64,000 bases of DNA from Lutimaribacter salitolerans (lineage in GTDB: Bacteria; Pseudomonadota; Alphaproteobacteria; Rhodobacterales; Rhodobacteraceae). Below, one piece after another: positions 1 to 8,309 of the stretch. Each line of letters starts with the position of its first letter. Position 1 is the first letter of the stretch. Below the pieces are notes generated by a model. That model did no database searches. It saw only the letters and a program-made list of their open reading frames with translations, and had not been told where the DNA came from. The position numbers and the translations under genes were made by a program. Where the stretch lies: the NCBI RefSeq assembly GCF_042677865.1, contig NZ_JBHUDD010000027.1, positions 1 to 64,000 on the forward strand. Direction: 5' to 3'.

Positions 1-81
1 AAGTCCGCCGACGAAATCCTCGCCTCCGTCAAAAGGTTCTGCCAGAAAACACTGGCAGGAACTTCAGATTCAGGTGACTAG
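1..81 (+). mobile_element. C-terminal tail of a transposase-like ORF (5' part outside window)
   Basis: Frame 1 is open from the window edge to a TAG at 79-81 and encodes about 26 residues, including an ADEILASVKRFC-type stretch. From memory this resembles the C-terminal end of IS630-like transposases, but the fragment is too short to be sure. The stop overlaps a GTG that could start the next small ORF. If right, the left edge of the window is the border of an insertion sequence. No terminal inverted repeat could be identified because the element lies mostly outside. Confidence 0.4.
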
Positions 82-116
82 TGCTTATTATCTATTTAAC
101 TTCTGTGTTCACAAAG

Positions 117-389
117 ATGGGGCTACATGGGGCAAGTTGGCATGCTGGGTTGACTTCTGGCCCCACCTTCATCCTGACACTTCTAGTCATCGCAATGGCA
201 AATCTCAACGTGAATAGATACGGTGAATTGGGCATTTTGGCCCTTGTTGTCTTCGGCGGTGCAAACATCTTTTCAACAGGCAAGATCATGGGTTTGGCCG
301 GTTGGGTTTTTCTGCTGGCGTCAACAATAGGTATTATCCTGATGATTGACTTTGGGAAGGTAATTTCTCGTCTCCGGTCAGATGGTTAG
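117..389 (+). CDS. small hypothetical membrane protein
   Basis: An ORF of about 90 residues from ATG at 117; a GTG at 81 would add 12 residues and overlap the upstream stop. It has three hydrophobic stretches (roughly residues 15-28, 38-50 and 60-78) separated by short polar turns, which suggests a small polytopic membrane protein. Base composition is visibly lower in GC than the P450 gene that follows, so it may have arrived with the mobile element at its left. I do not recognise a family. It converges on the P450 gene. Confidence 0.45.
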   Translation: MGLHGASWHAGLTSGPTFILTLLVIAMANLNVNRYGELGILALVVFGGANIFSTGKIMGLAGWVFLLASTIGIILMIDFGKVISRLRSDG

Positions 390-429
390 AGGCTCGGTCC
401 TGCAGAGCGGAATACTGTTCCAGGTGCCC

Positions 430-1590
430 CTACCCCAGCCGCACTGGCACCGACAGCGGCCCGCGAAAGGCCCAGCCGCCGAACAGGGCCTCGCCTGCCA
501 GTGCCAGCTTGGGGAACCGTTCGAACAGCATCGGCAGCGCCACCTCGGCGATCAGGCAGCGCGACGCCCAGGCCCCGGCGCAGAAATGCGGCCCCGCCCC
601 GAATGATATCGCCGCCGAACAGTCCTGCGTTGGATCGAACACATCGGGCCGGGCAAACACCGCCTCGTCCCGGTTGCCCGAGCCGAACATGAAAAACAGC
701 CGGTCACCGGCCTGCAGCCACACGCCGTCCAGATCGTGATCGCGCGCGATCCGGCGCGGCGACATGCCGATGGGGCTGATCCAGCGGGCGTATTCCTCGA
801 AGACCTGTAACCATGTGATGTCACCTGCCCGCACCGCCTCCAGCCACTCGGGATGCGCCAGCAACGCCCAGGCCGCGCCCGCAATGGCATCGCGCGGCTC
901 GTTCTGGCCGCCGGAAATTGCCAGTTTCACATTGGCGCGCATCTGCGCCTGCGGCAAACCCGCCTGCATCTGCACCGAGATCAGCGACTGGTCCGGCGCA
1001 TCCGCCAGCGTGGCCATCCGGTCCGTGATATGCCGGTCGATCGACGCGGTGCACTCGTGACAGCGCGCCTCGACCTCTGGATCGCCCGCGTAATTGGCGC
1101 AGCCGTCGATCATGCCCTGGCTCACCCGGTCCATTTCGGGCCATGCCATGTTGGTCAGGCCGGTCATCGCCTTCAATGCCTCGGCGCTGACCTCCATCGC
1201 GTAATCCCTGACCAGATCGGCCTGCGCATGCCCCGCCAGCCGGTCCAGCGCCCGCGCCGCCCCGGCCTGAAACTGCGCCTTCCAGACATCGCGCACCGTC
1301 CTGGGCGACACCGTGGGAAAGATCGCCCGCCGCTCGGCCATATGCGCATCGCCATCCTTGCGCATCATGTTCTCGCCCATCAGCAGGGTCATCAGCCCCT
1401 CGGGCTGGCTGGAGGAGAACACCTCGACCCGCTTTTCATTCTCGAAAATCGCATCACGCCGGGTGATCAGCGTGGCCCCAAGCTGCGGCACGAAAGCCAC
1501 GGGCGCGGATGCCCGCATCCGTTTCAGATCGGGATAGGGATCGCGCCAGAACGCGGGCGGGTCGATCTCGAATACCGGGGCGTCAGACAT
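430..1590 (-). CDS. cytochrome P450
   Basis: A bacterial soluble P450 of 386 residues, expected to hydroxylate a small organic substrate using electrons from a ferredoxin or flavodoxin. The heme loop FGAGPHFCAGAW places the cysteine ligand near residue 337. An ExxR motif (EYAR) lies upstream. The I-helix reads GGQNEP instead of the usual acid/alcohol-Thr pair, a variant seen in several bacterial P450s. Start chosen at ATG 1590 because GGAGGA lies 6 nt upstream; an in-frame GTG at 1596 is less likely. No redox partner is adjacent. Substrate unknown. Confidence 0.93.
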   Translation of the reverse strand: MSDAPVFEIDPPAFWRDPYPDLKRMRASAPVAFVPQLGATLITRRDAIFENEKRVEVFSSSQPEGLMTLLMGENMMRKDGDAHMAERRAIFPTVSPRTVRDVWKAQFQAGAARALDRLAGHAQADLVRDYAMEVSAEALKAMTGLTNMAWPEMDRVSQGMIDGCANYAGDPEVEARCHECTASIDRHITDRMATLADAPDQSLISVQMQAGLPQAQMRANVKLAISGGQNEPRDAIAGAAWALLAHPEWLEAVRAGDITWLQVFEEYARWISPIGMSPRRIARDHDLDGVWLQAGDRLFFMFGSGNRDEAVFARPDVFDPTQDCSAAISFGAGPHFCAGAWASRCLIAEVALPMLFERFPKLALAGEALFGGWAFRGPLSVPVRLG

Positions 1591-1645
1591 GCGCACTCCT
1601 CCTCGACGGCCAGAGTGCGCGGGCGCGCCCCGTCTGGCAAGAGGA

Positions 1646-2413
1646 TCAGACCCGCGCCAACCGTGGCGTCACACGGGTGCGCAACTCCTCCAGCAGTTCG
1701 GCCTGCGGGCGGTCCGCCTCGATCGCCAGACGGCGCAGGCGGAAATGCACATGGGCCATCTCCTGATAGTAGCTGGTATAGGCGTAATTCGTGGCCGCCC
1801 CCGCCACGGCCCCCAGAACCGGCACGGTCTGCGCGGCCAGCTTCTGCCCCAGCACCGTCGCCAGACGCGGGGCGACCCGGGCGATCAACCCGTTCAGCGT
1901 GGCCCCGGTCAGGGTCAGCCGCGTGGCGACAAAGGCAAGATCGCTGCCGTCATCCGCCTCCAGCGGCCCGGCACTGGCCAGCACGGTGATGCAGTCGAAC
2001 TGCACGTTGGCCTCGGCCGGATCAAACCCATGCTCGGCCGCCACGCCCTGTATCGCGCGCAGCAGCACCGTGGTGGTCACAGGCAACTCGGCCATGGCCG
2101 AGGGCAGACCGCCAAATCCGCCCGCCGCCCCCATCGCGGTGGTGACGGCCGTGTTCAGCCACCCGGGTTGATCCCCCACCATCCCGCGCGACGATTGCGC
2201 CGCGCGCATCGCCGCCCGCAGCGCGGCCTCGGTCGCGCCATCCAGGTTGTTGCGCACGGATCTGGGCAGCCGGTCCAGCAGCCCTTCGGCCCGCCCACCG
2301 ATCATGTTGAGCACTTGAATGCCCACGCCGCCCGCCTCGGAATAGCGCCGCGCCAGCGCGTCCAGCTCGGTGTCCAGATCAATCGGTGTCAGTTCGGTCG
2401 TCTCGATATCCAT
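1646..2413 (-). CDS. EcsC family protein
   Basis: A 255-residue protein matching the EcsC family, named after a Bacillus protein encoded with an ABC transporter; its biochemical role is unknown. The sequence is alanine/glycine-rich with amphipathic helical segments (around residues 85-110 and 175-205), fitting a peripheral membrane protein. AAGGAG 6 nt before ATG 2413 supports this start over the in-frame GTG at 2431. It lies directly upstream of the P450 gene on the same strand with a gap of about 55 bp, so co-transcription is possible. No transporter genes are next to it. Confidence 0.85.
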   Translation of the reverse strand: MDIETTELTPIDLDTELDALARRYSEAGGVGIQVLNMIGGRAEGLLDRLPRSVRNNLDGATEAALRAAMRAAQSSRGMVGDQPGWLNTAVTTAMGAAGGFGGLPSAMAELPVTTTVLLRAIQGVAAEHGFDPAEANVQFDCITVLASAGPLEADDGSDLAFVATRLTLTGATLNGLIARVAPRLATVLGQKLAAQTVPVLGAVAGAATNYAYTSYYQEMAHVHFRLRRLAIEADRPQAELLEELRTRVTPRLARV

Positions 2414-2476
2414 GGGCTGCTCCTTGACCACCCCCTATAGATTGGCAGCCGCGTGCCCCGGTTCAAGCAGACACGA

Positions 2477-2962
2477 TCAGGCAGGGCGTGTCACCTGCCC
2501 CTTTACCCCATCCCACGCGCCATCGCGCAGCGCCCGGCCCAGCACCCGGTCGGGGTTGGTAGGCGGCGGCATCTCGACACCTTCAAGTCGCGCAAATCCG
2601 AAACGGCTGTAATAGGGCGCATCGCCCACCAGCATCACCCGGTCCCAGCCCTGCGCCACCGCCCGCGCCAGGCTGTCGCGGATCAGCAGACCGCCCAGCC
2701 CCTCGCCCTGCCGGGTGGGATGTACCGCCACCGGCCCCAGCAACAGCGCACGCCGACCGCCCACATCCACCGGCCAGAACCGGATCGCGCCGCCCAGCAC
2801 GCCATCGCCATCGCGCGCCACCAGCGACAGCCCGGCCACGGGCGGCACGCCATCGCGCAGACGGTAGCTCGACAGCGCCTCGCGCCCGGGCGCAAAGCAC
2901 AGATCATAAAGGCCCTCGACCTCCCACCAGTCGTCCGCCCGCTCCTGCGCCAGTTGATACAC
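2477..2962 (-). CDS. GNAT family N-acetyltransferase
   Basis: A 161-residue GCN5-related N-acetyltransferase, YhbS-like. The acetyl-CoA pyrophosphate-binding loop RQGEGLG is near residue 85, after the typical beta-4 strand (LLLGPVAVHP), and a GDAPYYSRFGF segment common in the YhbS group follows. Such enzymes acetylate small molecules, peptides or RNA-related amines; the substrate cannot be told from sequence. It is first of three minus-strand genes with EcsC and P450, and diverges from the flavin reductase gene across about 107 bp that must carry promoters for both. Confidence 0.9.
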   Translation of the reverse strand: MYQLAQERADDWWEVEGLYDLCFAPGREALSSYRLRDGVPPVAGLSLVARDGDGVLGGAIRFWPVDVGGRRALLLGPVAVHPTRQGEGLGGLLIRDSLARAVAQGWDRVMLVGDAPYYSRFGFARLEGVEMPPPTNPDRVLGRALRDGAWDGVKGQVTRPA

Positions 2963-3069
2963 CGCGCCATCCCCCGTAAACCGCTGGCAAGCCCCCTAGC
3001 ATGGCGTTAGGTCTGGCACAAACCGACACACCTGCTGGAACGATCACTGCAACGATCAAGGGGACATCC

Positions 3070-3675
3070 ATGTTTTTCGAGCCAAAGAACGGCCACGGCC
3101 TGCCGCACAACCCGTTCAACGCCATCGTCACACCCCGGCCCATCGGCTGGATCTCGACGCGCGGCACCGACGGGATCGACAACCTTGCCCCCTATTCCTT
3201 CTTCAACGCCACCGCCTATGTGCCGCCGCAGGTGATGTTCTCGTCCACCGGGGCCAAGCCCGACCGCCCCGGCACCAAGGACAGCGTGACCAACATCCGC
3301 GACACCGGCGTGTTCTGCGTCAACATCGTGGAATACGCGATGCGCGACGCGATGAACGCCTCCAGCGCCACGATCCCTGCGGATCACTCCGAGTTCGACC
3401 ACGCCGGCCTGGCCCGCGTGCCCTGCGAGACCATTCCCTGCGCCCGCGTCGACGGCGTGCCCGCCGCGCTGGAATGCACGCTGGTCGACATCATCCCGCT
3501 GCGCGGTGCCGCCAATTTCATGGTGCTGGGCGAAGTCACGGGCATCTACATGCGCGATGACTGCCTGAAAGACGGGTTGTTCGACGTCACAAGCTTCCAA
3601 CCCCTCACGCGGCTGGGCTATCGCGACTACTCGGTGATCACCGACGTCTTTTCCCTGCAACGCCCCGACGACTGA
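3070..3675 (+). CDS. flavin reductase family protein (FMN-binding split barrel)
   Basis: A 201-residue protein of the flavin reductase-like/DIM6-NTAB family. The N-terminal segment (TPRPIGWISTRG, then NLAPYSFFNA around residue 45) is the conserved FMN-binding signature. Members reduce flavin for a partner monooxygenase or act as FMN proteins with poorly known substrates. ATG 3070 follows AGGGGACATCC, a plausible ribosome site; an upstream in-frame ATG at 3001 would add 23 residues with no family match. No monooxygenase partner is adjacent, although the P450 gene is 1.5 kb away. Confidence 0.9.
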   Translation: MFFEPKNGHGLPHNPFNAIVTPRPIGWISTRGTDGIDNLAPYSFFNATAYVPPQVMFSSTGAKPDRPGTKDSVTNIRDTGVFCVNIVEYAMRDAMNASSATIPADHSEFDHAGLARVPCETIPCARVDGVPAALECTLVDIIPLRGAANFMVLGEVTGIYMRDDCLKDGLFDVTSFQPLTRLGYRDYSVITDVFSLQRPDD

Positions 3676-3717
3676 GCCCTGAGGTGCGCGCGGGCCGCGT
3701 CCCCCTTTCATGTTTCC

Positions 3718-3770
3718 TCTCTCTACAAATATCCCGGGGGGTCCGGGGGGCTGGCCCCCCGGNGCACCGA
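3718..3770. repeat. dispersed hairpin repeat, copy 1 (contains an N)
   Basis: Starts with CTACAAATATCCCGGGGGG and continues into a GGGGGGC-TG-GCCCCCC stem-loop that ends at an ambiguous base (3763). Related copies lie near 11559, 12911, 25815 and 34571. It sits in the gap between the flavin reductase and acetyltransferase genes, where a strong hairpin could end transcription. The N right after the stem suggests an assembly or basecalling problem in the G/C run. Confidence 0.75.
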
Positions 3771-3874
3771 TTGCGAAAACCCCCTACCTTTCGCCCATCA
3801 ACAGGAGCAGGCCGATGACGTCCCACCGCTGACCGCACGCATAATCCCCGGTTTTCAGCGAAAGGACCGCGCCC

Positions 3875-4525
3875 ATGCCGCGCCTGCCCGATCCCGACAC
3901 GATCCATCCGATCATCCTGCCCGACGGCACCGCCCACACCGGCACGGTGTTTCTGGCCAATGTCATCGACCAGCCGAATTTCACCGTCGGCGCCTATAGC
4001 TACGCCTCCAGCCACTCAGCCCCCGAGACGCCGCAGGGCTGGGCCGCGCGGCTGGCGCCCTATCTCTACCCATTCTCGCAGGAAACGCTGCGGATCGGGC
4101 GGTTCTGCCAGATCGCCCATGGGGTGCGGTTCATCACCGCCTCGGCCAATCACGCGCATCAGGGGCCTTCTACCTTTCCGTTCGAGGTGTTCGACCTTGC
4201 CAACAGCACCGTCCCCCAGCCCGACATGCGCGACACGGAAGTGGGCCATGATGTCTGGCTGGGGATGGATGCCATCGTGCTGCCCGGCGCGCGCATCGGC
4301 AATGGCGTGATCGTGGGGGCCGGGGCAGTGGTGGGCGGCACCGTGCCCGCCTATACCGTGGTCGCAGGCAACCCCGCCCGCGTCCTGCGCCGGCGCTTTT
4401 CCGATGCCGACACCGCGCTGATGCAGCGGCTGGCCTGGTGGCACTGGCCTGCCGATCACATCGCCCGGCATATGCAGGTCATCCAGCACGGCAGCCCCGC
4501 CGTGCTGGCCGCCTGCGCGCCATAA
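3875..4525 (+). CDS. CatB-related O-acetyltransferase (left-handed beta-helix)
   Basis: A 216-residue xenobiotic/streptogramin-type acetyltransferase of the hexapeptide-repeat superfamily. Features: the FTVGAYSYAS and LRIGRFCQIAHGVRF turns, the SANHAHQGPSTFPF segment with the catalytic histidine near residue 93, then hexapeptide repeats (VGHDVWLGMDAIVLPGARIG, GNGVIVGAGAVVGG) and the closing AGNPARVLRRRF signature. These trimeric enzymes acetylate hydroxyl groups; many chromosomal members are not antibiotic-resistance factors and the substrate is unknown. It ends 77 bp before mtnP on the same strand. Confidence 0.93.
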   Translation: MPRLPDPDTIHPIILPDGTAHTGTVFLANVIDQPNFTVGAYSYASSHSAPETPQGWAARLAPYLYPFSQETLRIGRFCQIAHGVRFITASANHAHQGPSTFPFEVFDLANSTVPQPDMRDTEVGHDVWLGMDAIVLPGARIGNGVIVGAGAVVGGTVPAYTVVAGNPARVLRRRFSDADTALMQRLAWWHWPADHIARHMQVIQHGSPAVLAACAP

Positions 4526-4602
4526 CCCCTTGCACCCGGCAGGCCGCGCACCGAATATGCGCCCGACGCCCCATCCCACCCAGATCAAAGGACAAGACCG
4601 CC

Positions 4603-5475
4603 ATGACAGACCGCTTCATCGCCATCATCGGCGGCTCTGGCCTGTACGAGATCGACGGGCTGGAAAACACCGACTGGGTCAGCGTCGACACCCCCTGGGG
4701 GGCCCCCTCGGACGCGATCCTGACCGGCACGCTTGAGGGGCTGAAACTGGCCTTTCTGCCCCGCCACGGGCGCGGCCATGTGCTGGATCCGTCATCCGTG
4801 CCCTACCGCGCCAATATCGACGCGCTCAAGCGTCTGGGAGTGACCGATGTGATCAGCATGTCGGCCTGCGGCTCGTTCCGCGAGGAGATGGCGCCGGGCG
4901 ATTTCGTGATGGTGGATCAGTTCATCGACCGCACGGTCGCGCGCGCCAGGTCGTTCTTTGGCCCCGGCTGCGTCGCCCATGTCAGCATGGCGCATCCCAC
5001 CTGCGGCCCCCTGACCGACAGCGTGGCGCAGGCCGCAACGCAGGCCGGTGCCACCGTGCATCGCGGCGGCACCTATCTGGCGATGGAGGGGCCGCAATTC
5101 TCGACCCTGGCCGAATCGAACATGTACCGCGACCACTGGGGGGCCGACGTGATCGGCATGACCAATATGCCCGAGGCAAAACTGGCCCGCGAGGCCGAAC
5201 TTTGCTATGCCTCGGTCGCCATGGTCACCGACTATGACTGCTGGCACCCCGACCACGACGCCGTGCAGGTGGCCGATATCGTCCGCACCCTGACCGGCAA
5301 TGCCGACACCGCGCGCCGCACCATTGCCCATCTGCCCGCCCTGCTGAACCGCCAAAAGACGCCCTGCCCGCAGGGCTGCGACCGCGCGCTGGACACCGCC
5401 CTGATCACCGCCCCGGATAAACGCGACCCCGACCTGATCGCGCGGCTGGACGCCGTGGCGGGCCGGGTTCTGTGA
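4603..5475 (+). CDS. mtnP: S-methyl-5'-thioadenosine phosphorylase
   Basis: A 290-residue MTA phosphorylase: cleaves 5'-methylthioadenosine with phosphate to adenine and 5-methylthioribose-1-phosphate, recycling the by-product of polyamine and quorum-signal synthesis. The N-terminal IGGSGLYEI is the phosphate/ribose-binding start of the PNP/MTAP family; FLPRHGRGH near residue 53, YRANIDALKRLGV and the MEGPQFST purine-site segment follow. ATG 4603 is preceded by AAAGGA; a much longer upstream frame runs into the previous gene and is rejected. The adenine produced can be used by apt, 1.1 kb downstream on the same strand. Confidence 0.96.
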   Translation: MTDRFIAIIGGSGLYEIDGLENTDWVSVDTPWGAPSDAILTGTLEGLKLAFLPRHGRGHVLDPSSVPYRANIDALKRLGVTDVISMSACGSFREEMAPGDFVMVDQFIDRTVARARSFFGPGCVAHVSMAHPTCGPLTDSVAQAATQAGATVHRGGTYLAMEGPQFSTLAESNMYRDHWGADVIGMTNMPEAKLAREAELCYASVAMVTDYDCWHPDHDAVQVADIVRTLTGNADTARRTIAHLPALLNRQKTPCPQGCDRALDTALITAPDKRDPDLIARLDAVAGRVL

Positions 5476-5496
5476 CCCGAACCAAGAAAGACACCC

Positions 5497-6123
5497 ATGA
5501 CGCTTGAGCTCTGGCTGACCTTCGTTGCGGCCTCGACGGCGCTGCTGCTGATCCCCGGCCCCACCGTGCTGATGGTGCTCAGCTATGCGCTCAGCCAGGG
5601 CCGCAGGGTCGCCCTGTCCTGCGCGGCGGGCGTGGCCCTTGGTGACCTGCTGGCGATGAGCGCGTCTCTGGCGGGCCTTGGCGCGCTGGTGATGGCAAGT
5701 GCGACGCTGTTCACCGTGCTGAAATGGGTCGGCGCGGCCTATCTGGTCTGGATGGGTTGGCAATTGCTGCGCAGCGCGCCTGCGACCGATGCCTCCCTGC
5801 CCGACGCCGCCCCCGTGCCCGCACGACGGGTGTTCCGCCATGCCGTGACGGTGACCACGCTCAACCCCAAGTCCATCGCGTTCTTCATCGCCTTCGTGCC
5901 GCAGTTCGTCGATGGCGCGGCCCCGCTGTCCCCGCAGTTCGGCATCCTGATCGCCACCTTCGTGGGTCTGGCCGCGCTGAACGCGCTGGCCTATGCCGCC
6001 CTTGCCGACCGGCTGCGCCGCATGATCGGCCGCCCCAGCGTGATCACCGGGCTGACACGGGGCGGCGGCGTGGCCCTGATCGCCATGGGCGTGATGACCG
6101 CCAGCCTGCGCCGCGCAACCTGA
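5497..6123 (+). CDS. LysE/RhtB family amino-acid exporter
   Basis: A 208-residue inner-membrane protein with about six transmembrane helices, matching the LysE/RhtB translocator family that exports amino acids or their derivatives. The family signature PGPTVLMVLSYALSQGRR lies near residue 20-37, and NPKSIAFFIAFVPQF near residue 125 is the second conserved block. It follows mtnP by 21 bp with an AGAAAG-type ribosome site, so the two are probably one transcript. The exported substrate is not predictable. Confidence 0.93.
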   Translation: MTLELWLTFVAASTALLLIPGPTVLMVLSYALSQGRRVALSCAAGVALGDLLAMSASLAGLGALVMASATLFTVLKWVGAAYLVWMGWQLLRSAPATDASLPDAAPVPARRVFRHAVTVTTLNPKSIAFFIAFVPQFVDGAAPLSPQFGILIATFVGLAALNALAYAALADRLRRMIGRPSVITGLTRGGGVALIAMGVMTASLRRAT

Positions 6124-6126
6124 GCC

Positions 6127-6351
6127 CTAGCTGTTCGTCTTGAGGAACTGGCGGATGAACCCGCGGATTTCGCGCGCCGCCGAGGTGTCCATCTCCTTGC
6201 ACAGCGCGACAAAGGCGTCGCGCTCGTCCTTGTCCAGCCGCAGGATCAACTGGCTGTCCTTGTTGCCGGACTTGCCCTCGCCCTTCTTCTCGCCGTGTTT
6301 CTTGCTCACATCACGATCCACTTGATTTTTGCATATTTTATGTATATACAT
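6127..6351 (-). CDS. small ribbon-helix-helix-like protein
   Basis: A 74-residue charged protein. The C-terminal 43 residues (SQLILRLDKDERDAFVALC onward) look like a ribbon-helix-helix fold: a short beta strand with alternating residues followed by two helices, as in CopG/Arc regulators. The N-terminus is lysine-rich. Its true start is uncertain: ATG 6351 is used, but GTG codons about 12-16 codons in are also possible. It converges on the LysE gene with only 3 bp between stops and diverges from a tiny basic ORF. A DNA-binding or antitoxin-like role is inference. Confidence 0.6.
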   Translation of the reverse strand: MYIHKICKNQVDRDVSKKHGEKKGEGKSGNKDSQLILRLDKDERDAFVALCKEMDTSAAREIRGFIRQFLKTNS

Positions 6352-6408
6352 TGGATATGCGTTTGCGATGCAACCCTAGTTCGCAGTTCTTCTGAAGGGA
6401 ATGACAAA

Positions 6409-6522
6409 ATGACTCCCCTTACTGCTAAATCCATTCTGCTGTCGCGCCGATCCAGACGTCATCGCACCCGGCGGCCCTCGCTTTTGCACCGGCTGATGCG
6501 CCTGCTGTCGCTGCGCGGCTGA
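6409..6522 (+). CDS. tiny arginine-rich ORF (37 aa)
   Basis: From ATG 6409, preceded by GAAGGG about 8 nt upstream, this encodes 37 residues with two Arg/His-rich clusters (SRRSRRHRTRR) and a leucine/arginine tail. It lies between the RHH-like gene (divergent) and apt (same strand, 62 bp later). Nothing identifies a family. It could be a real small protein, a leader peptide for apt, or chance. The ribosome site and isolation argue weakly for real. Confidence 0.3.
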   Translation: MTPLTAKSILLSRRSRRHRTRRPSLLHRLMRLLSLRG

Positions 6523-6584
6523 TCACCCTTGCACCTGTTCCGGCAATGCGCCACACCATCAGGCGCAACAGCCGGGGCAGGCCC

Positions 6585-7124
6585 ATGACCACGCAGAAAA
6601 CCGTCCGCGACTATATCCGCACCATCGTCGATTTCCCGCACGAGGGGATATTGTTTCGCGATGTCACCACCCTGTTCGCCGATCCGCGCGGGTTTCGCAT
6701 GGCGGTGGACCAGATGCTGCACCCCTTCACCGGCCGTCGCATCGACAAGGTCGTGGGGCTCGAGGCGCGCGGCTTCATCCTTGGCGGTGCCGTGGCGCAC
6801 CAGCTGGGCTGCGGTTTCGTGCCCGTGCGCAAGAAGGGCAAGCTGCCCGGCGCGGTGATCTCGGAGCACTATACCCTCGAATACGGCGAGGCCGTGGTCG
6901 AGGTGCATGACGACGCCATCGCCCCCGGCGAAACCGTGCTGCTGGTCGATGACCTGCTGGCCACCGGCGGCACGGCACAGGCTGGCATCAAGCTGGTCGA
7001 GCGTCTGGGCGGCGAGATCGTGGGCTGCGCCTTTGTCATCGACCTGCCCGATCTGGGCGGGCGTCAACGGCTTGAGGACATGGGCATGGACGTGCACGCG
7101 CTCTGTGCGTTCGAGGGTCTATAG
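6585..7124 (+). CDS. apt: adenine phosphoribosyltransferase
   Basis: A 179-residue type I phosphoribosyltransferase making AMP from adenine and PRPP. The PRPP loop VLLVDDLLATGGTAQ lies near residues 123-137, FPHEGILFRDVTTLF near residue 17-31 is characteristic of Apt, and the flexible loop SEHYTLEYG is near 102-110. ATG 6585 follows GGGGCAGG; an in-frame start at 6546 gives an unusual N-terminus and is not preferred. It completes the adenine salvage route begun by mtnP and converges with the MFS gene, overlapping by 6 bp. Confidence 0.96.
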   Translation: MTTQKTVRDYIRTIVDFPHEGILFRDVTTLFADPRGFRMAVDQMLHPFTGRRIDKVVGLEARGFILGGAVAHQLGCGFVPVRKKGKLPGAVISEHYTLEYGEAVVEVHDDAIAPGETVLLVDDLLATGGTAQAGIKLVERLGGEIVGCAFVIDLPDLGGRQRLEDMGMDVHALCAFEGL

Positions 7125-8309
7125 CACTGGCGCCAGCACCCCGGCCCGCGCCATCACCAGCCGCAGCCAGATCAGCGGCAGCACCGCCACCAGCCCCAGC
7201 CACAGCGCCGCCCACAGCGCCCCCTGCACGCCCAGCACGGCGATCAGCGCGGCCATGCCCGCCGGTGCGCCCGCGCTGGCCAGCGTGCGCAACAGCGCCA
7301 GATTGCCCAGCCGCGCGCCGTATCCCACCGACCCGAACAGCGCCAGCGGCACCGACCCGCGCACGATGCTGGCCAGCCCCTGCCCGACACCGAACAGCAT
7401 GGCAAACCCGGCCCCGGCCACCAGCACCGGCAGCCCCGCCAGCAGGCCCAGCACCGCCACCGGCAGCGCCAGCCCCGACACCAGCGCCACGCTGACCGGG
7501 TGCAACCCGCGCCAGAACAGCGCGTCGATCAGGCGGATCGACACCTGTGCCGGCCCCACCAGCATGCCCACCGCCACCGCCTGCGTGCCCAGCCCCACCG
7601 CCGTCAGGATCGGCACCATATGCACGCCGAACCCCGCGATCAGCGCCCCGCTCAGCGCGAAACTGGCGGCGACGGCGATGAACGCAGGCTGACGCAGCGC
7701 AGGCGGCAGCGGCGGAAACTCGGGCGCGCGCGGTTTCGGCGCGGTCGCATCCTCGACCTCGGGCGGCACCCGCGCCAGCCACAGATGCAGCGGCAGCGCG
7801 ATCCCGCCATGCAGCACCGCAAAGGCCGCATAGGCCCCACGCCAGCCCCACAGGTCCACCAGCGCGGTGGTCAGCGGCCAGAACAGCGTCGAGGCGAACC
7901 CTGCAATCAGCGTCAGCCGCGTGATGTCGCGCCGCGCCCCCGGTCCGCGCAATCGCACCAGGGCCGCAAAGGCCGCGTCATACAGAACGGCGACCGAAAT
8001 CGCCTCGATCAGCAGCACAGCGCCCGCCCACAGCCAGAACACCGGGGCCAGCGCCACGCCGATCAGCGCCAGCGCCACCGCCGCGCTGCCCCAGACCATC
8101 ACGCGCGGCGCGCCGAAGCGGTCCATCGCCCGGCCCAGCACCGGCGCGGTAAACCCGCCCAGCAGCAGCCCGACCGAAAACACAACATACAGCACCGTTT
8201 CAGGCTGCTCAAACGTGGCCGCCACATGCGGCACAAGGATGGGAAAGGCATAGTACAGCGCGCCGTATCCCAGGATCTGCGTCACCCCCAGCGCCAGAAC
8301 CGCCCACAT
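7119..8309 (-). CDS. major facilitator superfamily transporter
   Basis: A 396-residue MFS permease with about 12 hydrophobic helices and the loop-2 motif GRAMDRFGAPR near residue 60. Its ATG (8309) overlaps the stop of the upstream ArsR gene as ATGA, so it is translationally coupled to the regulator. Together with the C-terminal Cys-Cys of that regulator this suggests metalloid (for example arsenite or organoarsenical) efflux, but many ArsR-MFS pairs have other substrates. The 3' end overlaps apt on the opposite strand by 6 bp. Start chosen from the overlap. Confidence 0.9.
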   Translation of the reverse strand: MWAVLALGVTQILGYGALYYAFPILVPHVAATFEQPETVLYVVFSVGLLLGGFTAPVLGRAMDRFGAPRVMVWGSAAVALALIGVALAPVFWLWAGAVLLIEAISVAVLYDAAFAALVRLRGPGARRDITRLTLIAGFASTLFWPLTTALVDLWGWRGAYAAFAVLHGGIALPLHLWLARVPPEVEDATAPKPRAPEFPPLPPALRQPAFIAVAASFALSGALIAGFGVHMVPILTAVGLGTQAVAVGMLVGPAQVSIRLIDALFWRGLHPVSVALVSGLALPVAVLGLLAGLPVLVAGAGFAMLFGVGQGLASIVRGSVPLALFGSVGYGARLGNLALLRTLASAGAPAGMAALIAVLGVQGALWAALWLGLVAVLPLIWLRLVMARAGVLAPVL

